From assembly GCF_000213055.1 (NCBI RefSeq), contig NZ_CM001165.1:3928945-3992944 (forward strand): DNA of 64,000 nt, given 5' to 3'. The DNA comes from Streptomyces sp. Tu6071. Its GTDB lineage: Bacteria > Actinomycetota > Actinomycetes > Streptomycetales > Streptomycetaceae. Shown here piece after piece: positions 51,918 to 60,363 of the stretch (positions are counted from its first letter, which is position 1; every line of letters begins with the position of its first letter). The notes under the pieces are model-generated. The model ran no database searches. It saw only the letters and a list, made by a program, of their open reading frames with translations, and had not been told where the DNA came from. Both the position numbers and the translations under genes were made by a program.

Positions 51918-52041
51918 GTCGTACGCCTGACGCGGCGCTCGGTCCGTGCGCCTGGCGCCGCGCTCGGTCCGTACGCCTGACGCGGCGCTCGGTCCGTGCG
52001 CCTGGCGCGGCGCTCAGCCCGCGCGCCCGGCGCCGCGCTCA
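51918..52041. repeat. five tandem copies of a 25-bp unit between two tail genes
   Basis: Units of 24-25 bp (GTCCGTGCGCCTGGCGCGGC...) fill the gap between the major tail gene and the terminator-like gene. They run into the stop codon at 52039. Odd and even copies alternate in two positions (ACGCCTGACG versus GCGCCTGGCG). Confidence 0.78.
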
Positions 52042-52449
52042 GTCCGTGCGGACCGCCATGCGCAGGATGCAGACGTAGCGGTTGGCGCCCGCGTAGATGT
52101 AGTCGGGCAGCCAGCGCGGGCCGTCCTCCTCGGTCACCTCGCCGATGAACGAGGTGCCGAAGACGGTGCCTGTCGCGGCGAGCAGGGTGGCGCGGGCGGC
52201 GTTGGCGAGGGCGTGGGCCTGCGACTTCGTCGGCCCGTAGACCTCCAGTTGGATGAGCGGCTGGTCGACGTGCAGGTCGTCGACCCAGGCGCCGCCCATC
52301 CGCGAGACGAGCACGGCGAGCTGGGTGCCGTCGAAACCGTCCGGCGGGGCGTCGTCCACGTACGCCTCGGCGACTTCGGGCCGCTTCTTGAGCAGGTCCC
52401 GCACGATCGCCTGGACGTCCGGGAAGAACCCCGGCGCGGAAGTGGGCAT
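52039..52449 (-). CDS. tail terminator-like protein
   Basis: A 136-aa protein (FFPDVQAIVRDLLKKRPEVA, then VVYGP-type strand LIQLEVYGPTKSQAHALANA) with the size and alpha/beta pattern of phage tail terminators or tail completion proteins. It lies just before the major tail gene. It is the first gene of the tail operon; no head-tail connector genes precede it. AGGAGTGACC lies before the ATG. Confidence 0.72.
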   Translation of the reverse strand: MPTSAPGFFPDVQAIVRDLLKKRPEVAEAYVDDAPPDGFDGTQLAVLVSRMGGAWVDDLHVDQPLIQLEVYGPTKSQAHALANAARATLLAATGTVFGTSFIGEVTEEDGPRWLPDYIYAGANRYVCILRMAVRTD

Positions 52450-52818
52450 GGGGTCACTCCTATCGAGTACGGGCCGGGGACAGAGGGAGTCCCGGCGCGG
52501 GCCCGTAAGGACGCGGGACACGACAGCGGCGGAGCCGGGCCCCCGGAGGGAGGTGGGCACAGCTCCGCCGCTGCACTCATAGTGATCCATGAATTGCGTG
52601 CGCGCAACCAACTTCCTGCGGGAGGGGCGTCGCGCCGGTCGCGGAGTGTCGCCGGGTCATATGACAGACGTTCGCCCGGCGGCTGCGTTACGCTGAACGC
52701 TCGATTCGAACATTGATTCGAACGGCTGCGAAGTGCGGCGTAACGGCCGCAGGCGTAAGGACGGTGGGTTCGTGACGAGGAACGGCGAACGGAGGCCGGT
52801 CACCGGCGGTGAACGATC
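52450..52818. promoter_or_regulatory. divergent control region of the tail operon
   Basis: A 369-bp region between the leftward tail operon and the rightward gene at 52819. It contains a 12-bp perfect stem (52524-52535 with 52562-52573) in the presumed leader, the palindrome TTGCGTGCGCGCAA (52594-52607), and the SOS-box-like TCGAACATTGATTCGA (52706-52721). I cannot assign -35/-10 boxes securely. Confidence 0.6.
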
Positions 52819-53133
52819 GTGGTGACCGGTGGGGCGCGGGAACAGCTCGCGGATGTGACGGCGGCGGCGGTCGCGGTCGCCGTGGAGTCGGCGCGTACCG
52901 GCAAGTACAACGTCGAGACGGCCCGTACTCTCGCGGCGGTCGTCGGCGAGATGGGCGCGAGGATCGTGGGGGACGCGGAGCTGCGCGGCTTCTCCACGGG
53001 ATGGCAGGAGGCGATGGCCACGAGAGCGCCGGCGCCCGCGAGAGCCCTGCGCGCGGCCGGTGCGGGCCCCCGCGGCGCGGCGGCCCCCGGCACCCGCCGT
53101 GCGGCGCCCGGCCCCGGGCCCGTACACCTCTGA
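52819..53133 (+). CDS. small hypothetical protein divergent from the tail operon
   Basis: A 104-aa frame starting at GTG 52819. The first 65 residues (LADVTAAAVAVAVESARTGK, then LAAVVGEMGARIVGD) look like a real helical protein. The C-terminal 35 residues are Ala/Pro/Gly-rich. No family and no strong ribosome site. It is the only rightward gene here and ends before a bidirectional hairpin. Confidence 0.5.
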   Translation: MVTGGAREQLADVTAAAVAVAVESARTGKYNVETARTLAAVVGEMGARIVGDAELRGFSTGWQEAMATRAPAPARALRAAGAGPRGAAAPGTRRAAPGPGPVHL

Positions 53134-53236
53134 GCCCCCGGAACCACCTCCGGCGACCCGGCACCCCGTGGTCCCCGCCGGGGCCCAGCGCCCCGGCACC
53201 CCGGCCGCGCGCTGCCCCCTCGTGCCGGAGCACGCG

Positions 53237-53276
53237 AACGCCCCTGGCCCGTACTCCCGTACGTGCCAGGGGCGTT
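53237..53276. terminator. bidirectional terminator
   Basis: A perfect 12-bp stem (53237-53248 with 53265-53276) lies between the converging genes at 52819 and 53295. It separates the regulatory operon from the tail operon. Confidence 0.75.
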
Positions 53277-53294
53277 GTGGTGTGCGCGGGGGCT

Positions 53295-53525
53295 TCAGTC
53301 CCGCGCGGAGCGGCGTCGGCCACGCGCCGCGCGCTCGGCGGCGAAGACGTCCTCCAGGCGGTAGAGGTGCGTCCTGCCCCGCTGGTCCGCCGGGCTCAGG
53401 TGCCCGAGCTGGACCCACTTCCTGATGGTCGCCGGCACGACCCCGGCCTCCCGCGCCGCGAGCGCGCCCGTGACGAGCGCGAGGCCGTACGCCGCCGGAC
53501 GAGCGGCACCGCCGCGGGGGCTCAT
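53295..53525 (-). CDS. MerR/Xis-type helix-turn-helix protein
   Basis: A 76-aa DNA-binding protein with LAAREAGVVPATIRKWVQLG and the wing RTHLYRLEDVFAAERAA, the pattern of helix-turn-helix type 17 / MerR N-terminal domains. It starts at an ATG overlapping the stop of the zinc protein gene (ATGA). It probably regulates tail or early genes; similar proteins are common in actinophages. Confidence 0.78.
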   Translation of the reverse strand: MSPRGGAARPAAYGLALVTGALAAREAGVVPATIRKWVQLGHLSPADQRGRTHLYRLEDVFAAERAARGRRRSARD

Positions 53526-54391
53526 CGCCCACCGTCCCGCGTCACGTCCCACTCGGCGCGTTCCCACAGGTGCCGGAAGGCCGGGTCGCTCGCGCAGTCG
53601 CACGCCGGGTCGGCGCAGCGGCAGCCCGGGTTGACGCACAGGACGGCGTCCCGCTCGGGGAAGACGCGCAGCGAGACGGAGTCGCACCAGGGGCAGCGGC
53701 CGGGGAGCCGCACCATCTCCTCGGTCTCGCCGAGCGCGCGGGCGCAGCGCCGCGCCATGCGCCGCAGTTCGTCGCGGGCGTGCCGGGCGAGGGTCGGGTC
53801 GGCCGCGGTACGGCCGAGGAGCGCGGCGATCCGCGTCAGGCGCTCGGCGACGGGGGCGCGGCGTGGCCGCCCGTGCCCGAGCCGTTCGAACAGCGCCTCC
53901 TCCAGCTCGGTCACGCCGTCGCCGATGTCGCGCAGCGCGTCGGAGACGTGGAGGCGGATGGGGGCGGCTCCGTGTCCGGGCACGGCGAGGCCGTGGTGCT
54001 GCTCGTTGCGCAGCGCCTCGGCGCGCTCGACGGCGAGCAGCGCGGCGCGGGCGGCGCGCTCGGCGGGGCCGGGGGCGCGCGGCGCGGACGCGGGGCGGGC
54101 ACCCGCGGAAGGGGCCAGTTCCTCGACCAGATCGGGGAGTTGGCGGGCGAGCAGGGCCGCCCAGAGCGTGGCGTCGCGCACGAAGGCGGCGGCGTCCTCG
54201 GAGGCGTCGGGTGCGGGGTGGGGCGCCGAGGCGGAAAGGGGGTTCGGCGCGGGGTGCGGTGCCGATGCGGAAAGGGGGTTCGGCGCGGGGTGGGGGTCCG
54301 GCGCCATGCGCGACGGCCGGCGCGGCGCGCGCGGGGGTTCGGGCGACACACCCGCCGGGGCGGTCGCGCTGCGGCTGTTCTTCCCACTCAT
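53522..54391 (-). CDS. zinc-binding protein of the tail regulatory operon
   Basis: A 289-aa protein. The N-terminus is low complexity with a duplicated block (PHPAPNPLSASA twice, about 33-58). The middle (about 62-215) is helical. The C-terminus has CPWCDSVSLRVF, CVNPGCRCADPACDC and a following W, a multi-cysteine zinc-ribbon area. It could be an actinophage-type transcriptional regulator. The ATG at 54391 follows AAGGGACC. It is translationally coupled to the MerR-like gene. Function unknown. Confidence 0.65.
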   Translation of the reverse strand: MSGKNSRSATAPAGVSPEPPRAPRRPSRMAPDPHPAPNPLSASAPHPAPNPLSASAPHPAPDASEDAAAFVRDATLWAALLARQLPDLVEELAPSAGARPASAPRAPGPAERAARAALLAVERAEALRNEQHHGLAVPGHGAAPIRLHVSDALRDIGDGVTELEEALFERLGHGRPRRAPVAERLTRIAALLGRTAADPTLARHARDELRRMARRCARALGETEEMVRLPGRCPWCDSVSLRVFPERDAVLCVNPGCRCADPACDCASDPAFRHLWERAEWDVTRDGGR

Positions 54392-54596
54392 CGCGGGTCC
54401 CTTCTGCTGCGGGTGGTGAGGACACGGGGGCGGTACGGGCCCGGGGCGGGGCACGTGGGGGCCCCGCGAGCGCGGTACGCGTACGGGGCCGGGCGGAACG
54501 GGGCGCCGCGAGCGTGACGCGGGTACGGGCCGTCCCGCTCCGTAGGGGCGCGACGCGGGTACGGACCATCCCGCCCCGTACGGGCGCGGCCCCCGC

Positions 54597-54866
54597 TCAC
54601 GCCGCCACCCCGGCGCCTCGCGTACGACGGGCCTCCACCGGGCGCCCGTTGCGCCACAGCCGTCCCCCGCACACCCCGTCGAACCAGTGCCCGCCCGGGT
54701 CCACGGCCTCCTCGCACTCGCGCGTGACCGGGCAGCGCGCGCAGGCGCGCAGCGCCGGGGCCGCGAGCTTCTCGTGGCGGGCGAAGACCACCTCGGGCGG
54801 GAGCCCCAGACAGGCGGCGGAACGGGTCCAGGTCTCGGCGGGGAGGGCGAGGAGGGACAGATCCAT
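54597..54866 (-). CDS. WhiB-like (Wbl) iron-sulfur regulator
   Basis: An 89-aa Wbl protein. Four cysteines in the Wbl pattern (AACLG, then CARCPVTREC) can bind a 4Fe-4S cluster, followed by HWFDGVCGGRLW, a variant of the GVWGG turn with Cys in place of Trp. Wbl proteins bind the principal sigma factor and control development; actinophages often encode them. The ATG at 54866 has GGAG upstream. A 20-bp TTGCGCG palindrome lies 81 bp upstream of the start. It probably heads the regulatory operon. Confidence 0.85.
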   Translation of the reverse strand: MDLSLLALPAETWTRSAACLGLPPEVVFARHEKLAAPALRACARCPVTRECEEAVDPGGHWFDGVCGGRLWRNGRPVEARRTRGAGVAA

Positions 54867-54946
54867 CGGGCTGCTCCAGGTACGCGAGTGGCGGGTGGGA
54901 CGGGTGAGCCGGGAGAGAACCGGAGCCGTGTACTTCACCCTGACAG

Positions 54947-54966
54947 ATTGCGCGCGCACGCGCAAT
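54947..54966. promoter_or_regulatory. palindromic operator upstream of the WhiB-like gene
   Basis: ATTGCGCGCGCACGCGCAAT: 8-bp perfect arms around 4 nt, in a locally AT-containing stretch. The same 8-4-8 geometry and core occurs at 58724-58743. Together with the XRE gene that starts 158 bp to the right, this suggests operator function. Confidence 0.65.
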
Positions 54967-55123
54967 TACAAATCCGCGCCGCCACCCTTCCCGCCTCGCG
55001 GTTCCCACGCGCTCGTCACACCCCTCACCCCCTCGACAAGATCTTCACGTTGCGCACGCGAAAGCGCGTAATTCTGTGCGGGCAAGCGCGGTAGCCTGGG
55101 AGTCGCTTCGGAGGGAGGCAGTC

Positions 55124-55573
55124 GTGACCGTCAACGAACTGGACCGGTTCGCGGCCTGGATCGAGGACGAGATCCGGCGGCGCGGCTATGACATCGACAG
55201 CCCGCGCGGTGGCGGGAAGTCACGCCTCGCCGACGAGGCCGGCGTGCATCGCGCCGCCGTCACCCGGCTGTTGCAGCGGCAGAGCATGCCGGACCTGGAG
55301 ACGATGCGCAGGCTCGCGCACGCGCTCGGCATCCCCGTCCGCGACATGCTGATCCACTCGGGCCAGCTCACCGAGGAGGAGCTTCCGCTGCCGGAGGCGG
55401 GTGAGGAGGGCGGCGCCGGGGCCGGTACGGGGCGGCTGAGCCTGGAGGAGGCCGCCGCCGCGCTCGGCGTGCCGCCCGAGCAGCGCGAGATGTTCCTGCG
55501 GGTCGCGGGGCAGTTCATCCCCGAGGAGCACACCGCGCGCGAGCTTCCCGCCCGCCGCAAGCGCAGGGGCTGA
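55124..55573 (+). CDS. XRE-family helix-turn-helix regulator
   Basis: A 149-aa regulator. The N-terminal helix-turn-helix (about 20-75) reads KSRLADEAGVHRAAVTRLLQ and MPDLETMRRLAHALGIPVRD, a Cro/CI-type fold. The C-terminal part is helical (LSLEEAAAALGVPPEQREMF) and could dimerise. GTG 55124 has GGAGG about 10 nt upstream. It faces away from the WhiB-like gene, with TTGCGC palindromes between the two, so it may repress the tail regulatory operon like a phage repressor. Confidence 0.8.
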   Translation: MTVNELDRFAAWIEDEIRRRGYDIDSPRGGGKSRLADEAGVHRAAVTRLLQRQSMPDLETMRRLAHALGIPVRDMLIHSGQLTEEELPLPEAGEEGGAGAGTGRLSLEEAAAALGVPPEQREMFLRVAGQFIPEEHTARELPARRKRRG

Positions 55574-56382
55574 ACGCGGGGCCGCGCGCAGCGGGCGAGT
55601 GGTGAGCGGCCGGCGGGCCGGAGGCTTGATGGGCCGGTGGTCTGGTGGCCCGGTGGCCCGGTGGTGGTGGTCCGGCCGACCCGGTGGGCCCAGCGGCTGA
55701 GCGGCCCCGGCGGCATAACGGCCCCGGACGCCCCACCACCCCACCACCCCAACGCCCCAGCGGCCCGGCAACCGCAGCGGCCCAACAGCCCAAGCGGTCC
55801 AGCACCTCAGCGCCCCGGCGCCCCGGCGCCCCGGCGCCCCGGCGCCCCGGCGCCCCGGCGCCCCGGCGCCCCGGCGCCCCGGCGCCCCGGCGCCCCGGCG
55901 CCCCGGCGCCCCGGCGCCCCGGCGCCCCGGCGCCCCGGCGCCCCGGCGCCCCGGCGCCCCGGCGCCCCGGCGGCCCGGTGCCCCAACGCCCGCGGCCCAG
56001 CGTCCCGACCCCCCAGCGTCCCGACCCCCCAGCATCCCGACGTCCCGGCGCCCCACCGTCCCGGCGCCCCACCGTCCCGACGTCCCGGCGCCCCACCGTC
56101 CCGGCATCCCGACGCCCCACCGCCCCCGACAGCCGAGCGCCCCCGCGCCTCCCCCCTCCCCGCCTCTCCGCCCTCGGGGGAGAGGGCTTTCCCCGGCTCT
56201 CGTCCGCACCCACCCGCCGCAAGATCCGGCAAGCTAAGCTGTCATCGAATCGTGCCCCATAGATTGACTGGATGTCACCTGTACGGGTCGGCGGGACAAA
56301 CGGTGACTCCGGCGGAGAGGGGCGGGGACCGGCTGCCGGACGGGGCGCGCTCGCGCGAGAACGTCAGGAAGAGCCGCACGCA
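55574..56382. other. 809-bp repeat-rich intergenic region
   Basis: No gene is supported. The centre is a perfect 8-bp tandem array (55810-55972), flanked on both sides (55690-55809 and 55973-56150) by degenerate GNCCC-type repeats. Long open frames cross it in all six frames only because the repeat lacks stops. The promoter of the 56383 gene lies near 56220-56280, where AT content rises. Confidence 0.6.
55810..55972. repeat. perfect 8-bp tandem repeat, about 20 copies
   Basis: The unit GGCGCCCC is repeated without error for about 163 bp. The minus strand therefore has a G4 tract every 8 nt, a strong G-quadruplex-forming pattern, and the GGCGCC core is self-complementary. The length is easily changed by slippage. 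Confidence 0.92.
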
Positions 56383-56865
56383 ATGGTCGAGAGCGAGCAG
56401 GGCTCCCGGCCGGTCGCGGAGACGGACGGTGCCGCCGCCCGCCGCCGGGGCCCTTCGGTGGCGGGGACGGAGCCGGGCGGACTGCCCTCCCTCCTCGCGA
56501 CCCTCGCCACCCTCTTGGAGGGCCACGCCCCCGAGGACCTGGTCCTGCTGCCGCGCACCGAGCTGGAACGCCGCGAGTTCCGCGCGTACGGCAGCGGCTG
56601 GCGCGACGCTGCCGCCGAGCACCGCACCCTCGCGCCCCGGCCGCCCGCCCGTACTCCGGGCCAAGCCGCGATCATCCCCTTCCGCCGCCGCGAGGCCCCG
56701 GCCGAATCCCCGCCGCAGGAGGCGGACCCGCCCGGGGTCCGCTCCGCGCCCGCCGCCTCGCACCGCCCCGCACTCGCCCCCAAGAGCCGCCGCTCGAAGG
56801 TCCCCACGATCCCCCGCCAGCCCGGACTCCGCCCGCGCGGTACCGGGGAGGAGGGGGAGAGCTGA
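56383..56865 (+). CDS. hypothetical protein
   Basis: A 160-aa protein: helical centre (PSLLATLATLLEGHAPEDLV, then RTELERREFRAYGSGWRDAA) between disordered Ala/Pro/Arg-rich ends. The ATG at 56383 has GGAAGAG upstream; an in-frame ATG at 56272 is the alternative and would give 197 aa. Cytosolic. I recognise no family. It ends 12 nt from the converging gene at 56878. Confidence 0.6.
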   Translation: MVESEQGSRPVAETDGAAARRRGPSVAGTEPGGLPSLLATLATLLEGHAPEDLVLLPRTELERREFRAYGSGWRDAAAEHRTLAPRPPARTPGQAAIIPFRRREAPAESPPQEADPPGVRSAPAASHRPALAPKSRRSKVPTIPRQPGLRPRGTGEEGES

Positions 56866-56877
56866 GCGGGCGGCCGC

Positions 56878-57414
56878 TCAGCGCCGGTACGAGGCCACCG
56901 CCCAGGCCACGTCTCCAGTGCCCTCATCGGCGCGCATCTCGATGGTCGTGGTCCCGCGGGCACGCAGCCGCGTCACCGCTCCCGCGCAGCTCCGGGCCGA
57001 GGTGCCGAGCGGCTGGGCGGGCTCCGTCCCGAGCTCCAGCACGCCGCCGCCGCGGCACAGCAGGACGAGTTCCTCACCGCCGGGCCGCGCGCCGTCCAGA
57101 GTGATGCGGGTGACGCTCCCGGCGTGGGTGACACCGCTGCGGCGGACGTGTTCGCCGGACAGCCGCTCCCGCTCCAGTACCCGGCGCAAGGTCTCGCGCG
57201 TCCCGTCCGCGCCGCCGGACGGCCCCGTACCCTCGCCGCTCCCCGCGCCCGCGAGCGCGACGAGCACCGTCGCGCAGACCGCGCTGGAGACAACGGCTCT
57301 GCGCCGAGCGCGCTTTGGGTAAGGAGTCTCGTGTCCGTGCGGCCGGGGGAAGGCGGGGCGGACGGCCCGCGCGCGACGTCGTGCGCGGTGCGTACGGGGG
57401 AACGAGGGGAACAA
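56878..57414 (-). CDS. putative secreted or lipid-anchored small protein
   Basis: An up to 178-aa protein with a basic N-terminus, a hydrophobic segment (AVVSSAVCATVLVALAGAG) and a small beta-rich domain with two cysteines (LVLLCRGGGVLELG and SARSCAGAVTRL). The start is uncertain: the frame opens with TTG at 57414 and no ATG or GTG is available before the hydrophobic segment. The hydrophobic segment looks like a signal peptide or anchor. Function unknown. Confidence 0.6.
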   Translation of the reverse strand: MFPSFPRTHRARRRARAVRPAFPRPHGHETPYPKRARRRAVVSSAVCATVLVALAGAGSGEGTGPSGGADGTRETLRRVLERERLSGEHVRRSGVTHAGSVTRITLDGARPGGEELVLLCRGGGVLELGTEPAQPLGTSARSCAGAVTRLRARGTTTIEMRADEGTGDVAWAVASYRR

Positions 57415-57463
57415 CGGGCCTCCAGCCGCGCGGGTTTCGCGGCGGCCCGTCGTCGCGGGAGTG

Positions 57464-58318
57464 CTACTCGCGCGGGTCCTTCGGGAGGGCCGCCATGATC
57501 AGGGGAAAGGCGTCGCTGCCGTGCAGCGCGAGCTTGTGCAGGCGCGTGAACGCGTCCTGGTAGAGGGCGACTTCGGTGCGCTGCTTGAGGGTCAGGAGAG
57601 CGGAGACGGTCTCGACGCTCGCCTCGCGGTCGTCGAAGAGCCAGAAGTCCTCGACGGGCCACATCCCGGCGCGCAGGGCGGTCCGGGGGATGATGCCGAG
57701 GCTCACGTTCGTGTAGGCCGAGACGGTGATGAGCCGGCTCAACTGCTCGACCATGACCTGGCGGTCGCCGAGCCGGTAGTGCAGGGCGGCCTCCTCCAGG
57801 ACGATGGCGAAGCGCTTGCCGCCGTCCTTGAGGATCTGCTGCCGTTCCCTGCGCGCCCGTACGGTCTCCTCCAGGTCGTCCGGGACGGCGCGCCGGTCGC
57901 GGATCGCCGTCAGGACGGCGCGCGTGTAGGACTCGGTCTGGAGGATGCCGGGCAGCAGGCACTGGCTGTAGCTCTTGAAGCGCTGGGTGGCGCTCCACAG
58001 GGGGCGGGTGCGGTCGTGCGCGCGGCGCAGACCGTTGCGCTCCAGGTGGCGCCATTCGACGTACAGAAGCTCGATGTTCTGTGCCATGGCGACGAGTTCG
58101 TCGACGGTGCCGGGGGCGGCGCCGCAGGCTTCCGTCCACTTCGTGAGGTCCTGGACGGAAGGGAGGGCCTTGCCGTTCTCGACGCGACTGATCTTCGACT
58201 CGTGCCAGCCGCAGTCGGCGGCCAGCGCTCTCGCGGTGATGCCCCGCTGTCTGCGCAGGGCCCGTAAGCGGTTCCCCAGGGCGATCCGTGCGGCGTCGAA
58301 ATCGGAGGAGGAAGACAT
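57464..58318 (-). CDS. XRE-family regulator with DUF5753 domain
   Basis: A 284-aa regulator of the large Streptomyces XRE/DUF5753 family. The helix-turn-helix (about 12-68) reads LGNRLRALRRQRGITARALA and CGWHESKISRVENGKALPS. The DUF5753 effector domain (about 95-275) contains ILQTESYTRAVL and VSAYTNVSLGIIP. Such proteins usually pair with a small gene, here the one at 58408 just upstream. They influence development and antibiotic production. The ATG at 58318 follows GGAGGAGGAAG. Confidence 0.87.
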   Translation of the reverse strand: MSSSSDFDAARIALGNRLRALRRQRGITARALAADCGWHESKISRVENGKALPSVQDLTKWTEACGAAPGTVDELVAMAQNIELLYVEWRHLERNGLRRAHDRTRPLWSATQRFKSYSQCLLPGILQTESYTRAVLTAIRDRRAVPDDLEETVRARRERQQILKDGGKRFAIVLEEAALHYRLGDRQVMVEQLSRLITVSAYTNVSLGIIPRTALRAGMWPVEDFWLFDDREASVETVSALLTLKQRTEVALYQDAFTRLHKLALHGSDAFPLIMAALPKDPRE

Positions 58319-58407
58319 GCCGTTCAGTCTGGCGTGCGCAAAGCCCTCGCCCCAAGCCGTCGTCGCCCGGATCACCCTGCTTGTCCGCAACGGCGCCTGA
58401 ATTCCCG

Positions 58408-58647
58408 CTAGTTCTTCCGGTTCCGTTCGAGGGCCAGGACCTCTCCCGCGGTCGGGAAGAGGGCGAAGAGCCGCTTCGGGAACTCGACCACGGTCTCGTG
58501 GTCCGGTACGGAGAGGGAGTCCAGGCGGCTGGCGTCCTGGACGATCCAGGACTGGAGCAGGAAGGTGTCCGTCTCGTCGTCGTAGTACAGCGTGGGGCTG
58601 TTGTTGTTCGGGCTCGCGGGGTCTTTGCACACCAGGTGAATGGCCAC
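58408..58647 (-). CDS. small acidic partner of the XRE/DUF5753 regulator
   Basis: A 79-aa protein (MAIHLVCKDPASPNNNSPTL, then YYDDETDTFLLQSWIVQDA) with a short beta-rich N-terminus and helical C-terminus. It lies 89 bp upstream of the XRE gene in the same direction. Small partner genes of such regulators are often DUF397; this one resembles DUF397 only loosely (a C-terminal VVEFPKRLF strand). Its upstream region carries a TTGCGCA palindrome and phased repeats. Confidence 0.72.
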   Translation of the reverse strand: MAIHLVCKDPASPNNNSPTLYYDDETDTFLLQSWIVQDASRLDSLSVPDHETVVEFPKRLFALFPTAGEVLALERNRKN

Positions 58648-60178
<1,531 letters not shown>

Positions 60179-60271
60179 GTGCGTACGAGCCTTTCGTCGT
60201 GGCCTTCGTCCGGTTATGGGCAGCCGGTGCCAGGAAATGACGCTAGGAGATGGAGTGCGCTCGAAGTCAAG

Positions 60272-60347
60272 AGGCACCGTGCCGCGTCGGCCGCAAAAGG
60301 CACCGTGCCGCGTCGCCCGCAAGAGGCACTGTGCCGCCTCGCGCGCG
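60272..60347. repeat. three 26-bp tandem repeats with an internal palindrome
   Basis: Units starting at 60272, 60298 and 60324 each contain GGCACCGTGCC (or one change), a short hairpin-former. They lie between the reductase start (60178) and the stop of the TPR gene (60364). Confidence 0.75.
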
Positions 60348-60363
60348 GCCCCGTGCGCAACGG

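Larger units (their letters stand above)
36559..54866. other. capsid-less siphovirus-type tail cluster (tailocin-like candidate)
   Basis: A mostly leftward gene set in canonical siphophage tail order: terminator-like protein, major tail protein, G/GT chaperones, tape measures, Dit, tail tip, fibre, holins, endolysins. It is led by its own regulatory genes (WhiB-like, zinc protein, MerR-like). No terminase, portal, capsid, protease, head-tail connector, DNA replication or integrase gene is seen, and no attachment repeats were noticed at the ends. The arrangement fits a domesticated tail. This is an inference from gene content. Confidence 0.75.

Noticed and set aside
36559..54866. Complete prophage
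   Set aside because: No terminase, portal, capsid, protease, replication or integrase genes and no attachment repeats were found around the tail genes.
36559..54866. Contractile injection system of the Streptomyces eCIS type
   Set aside because: No sheath, gp25-like baseplate, spike or AAA+ ATPase gene is visible; the major tail and tape measure are of the siphovirus type.
55810..55972. CRISPR array or coding repeat protein
   Set aside because: The unit is only 8 bp with no spacers; the RPGAPAPR-type frames exist only because the repeat lacks stop codons.
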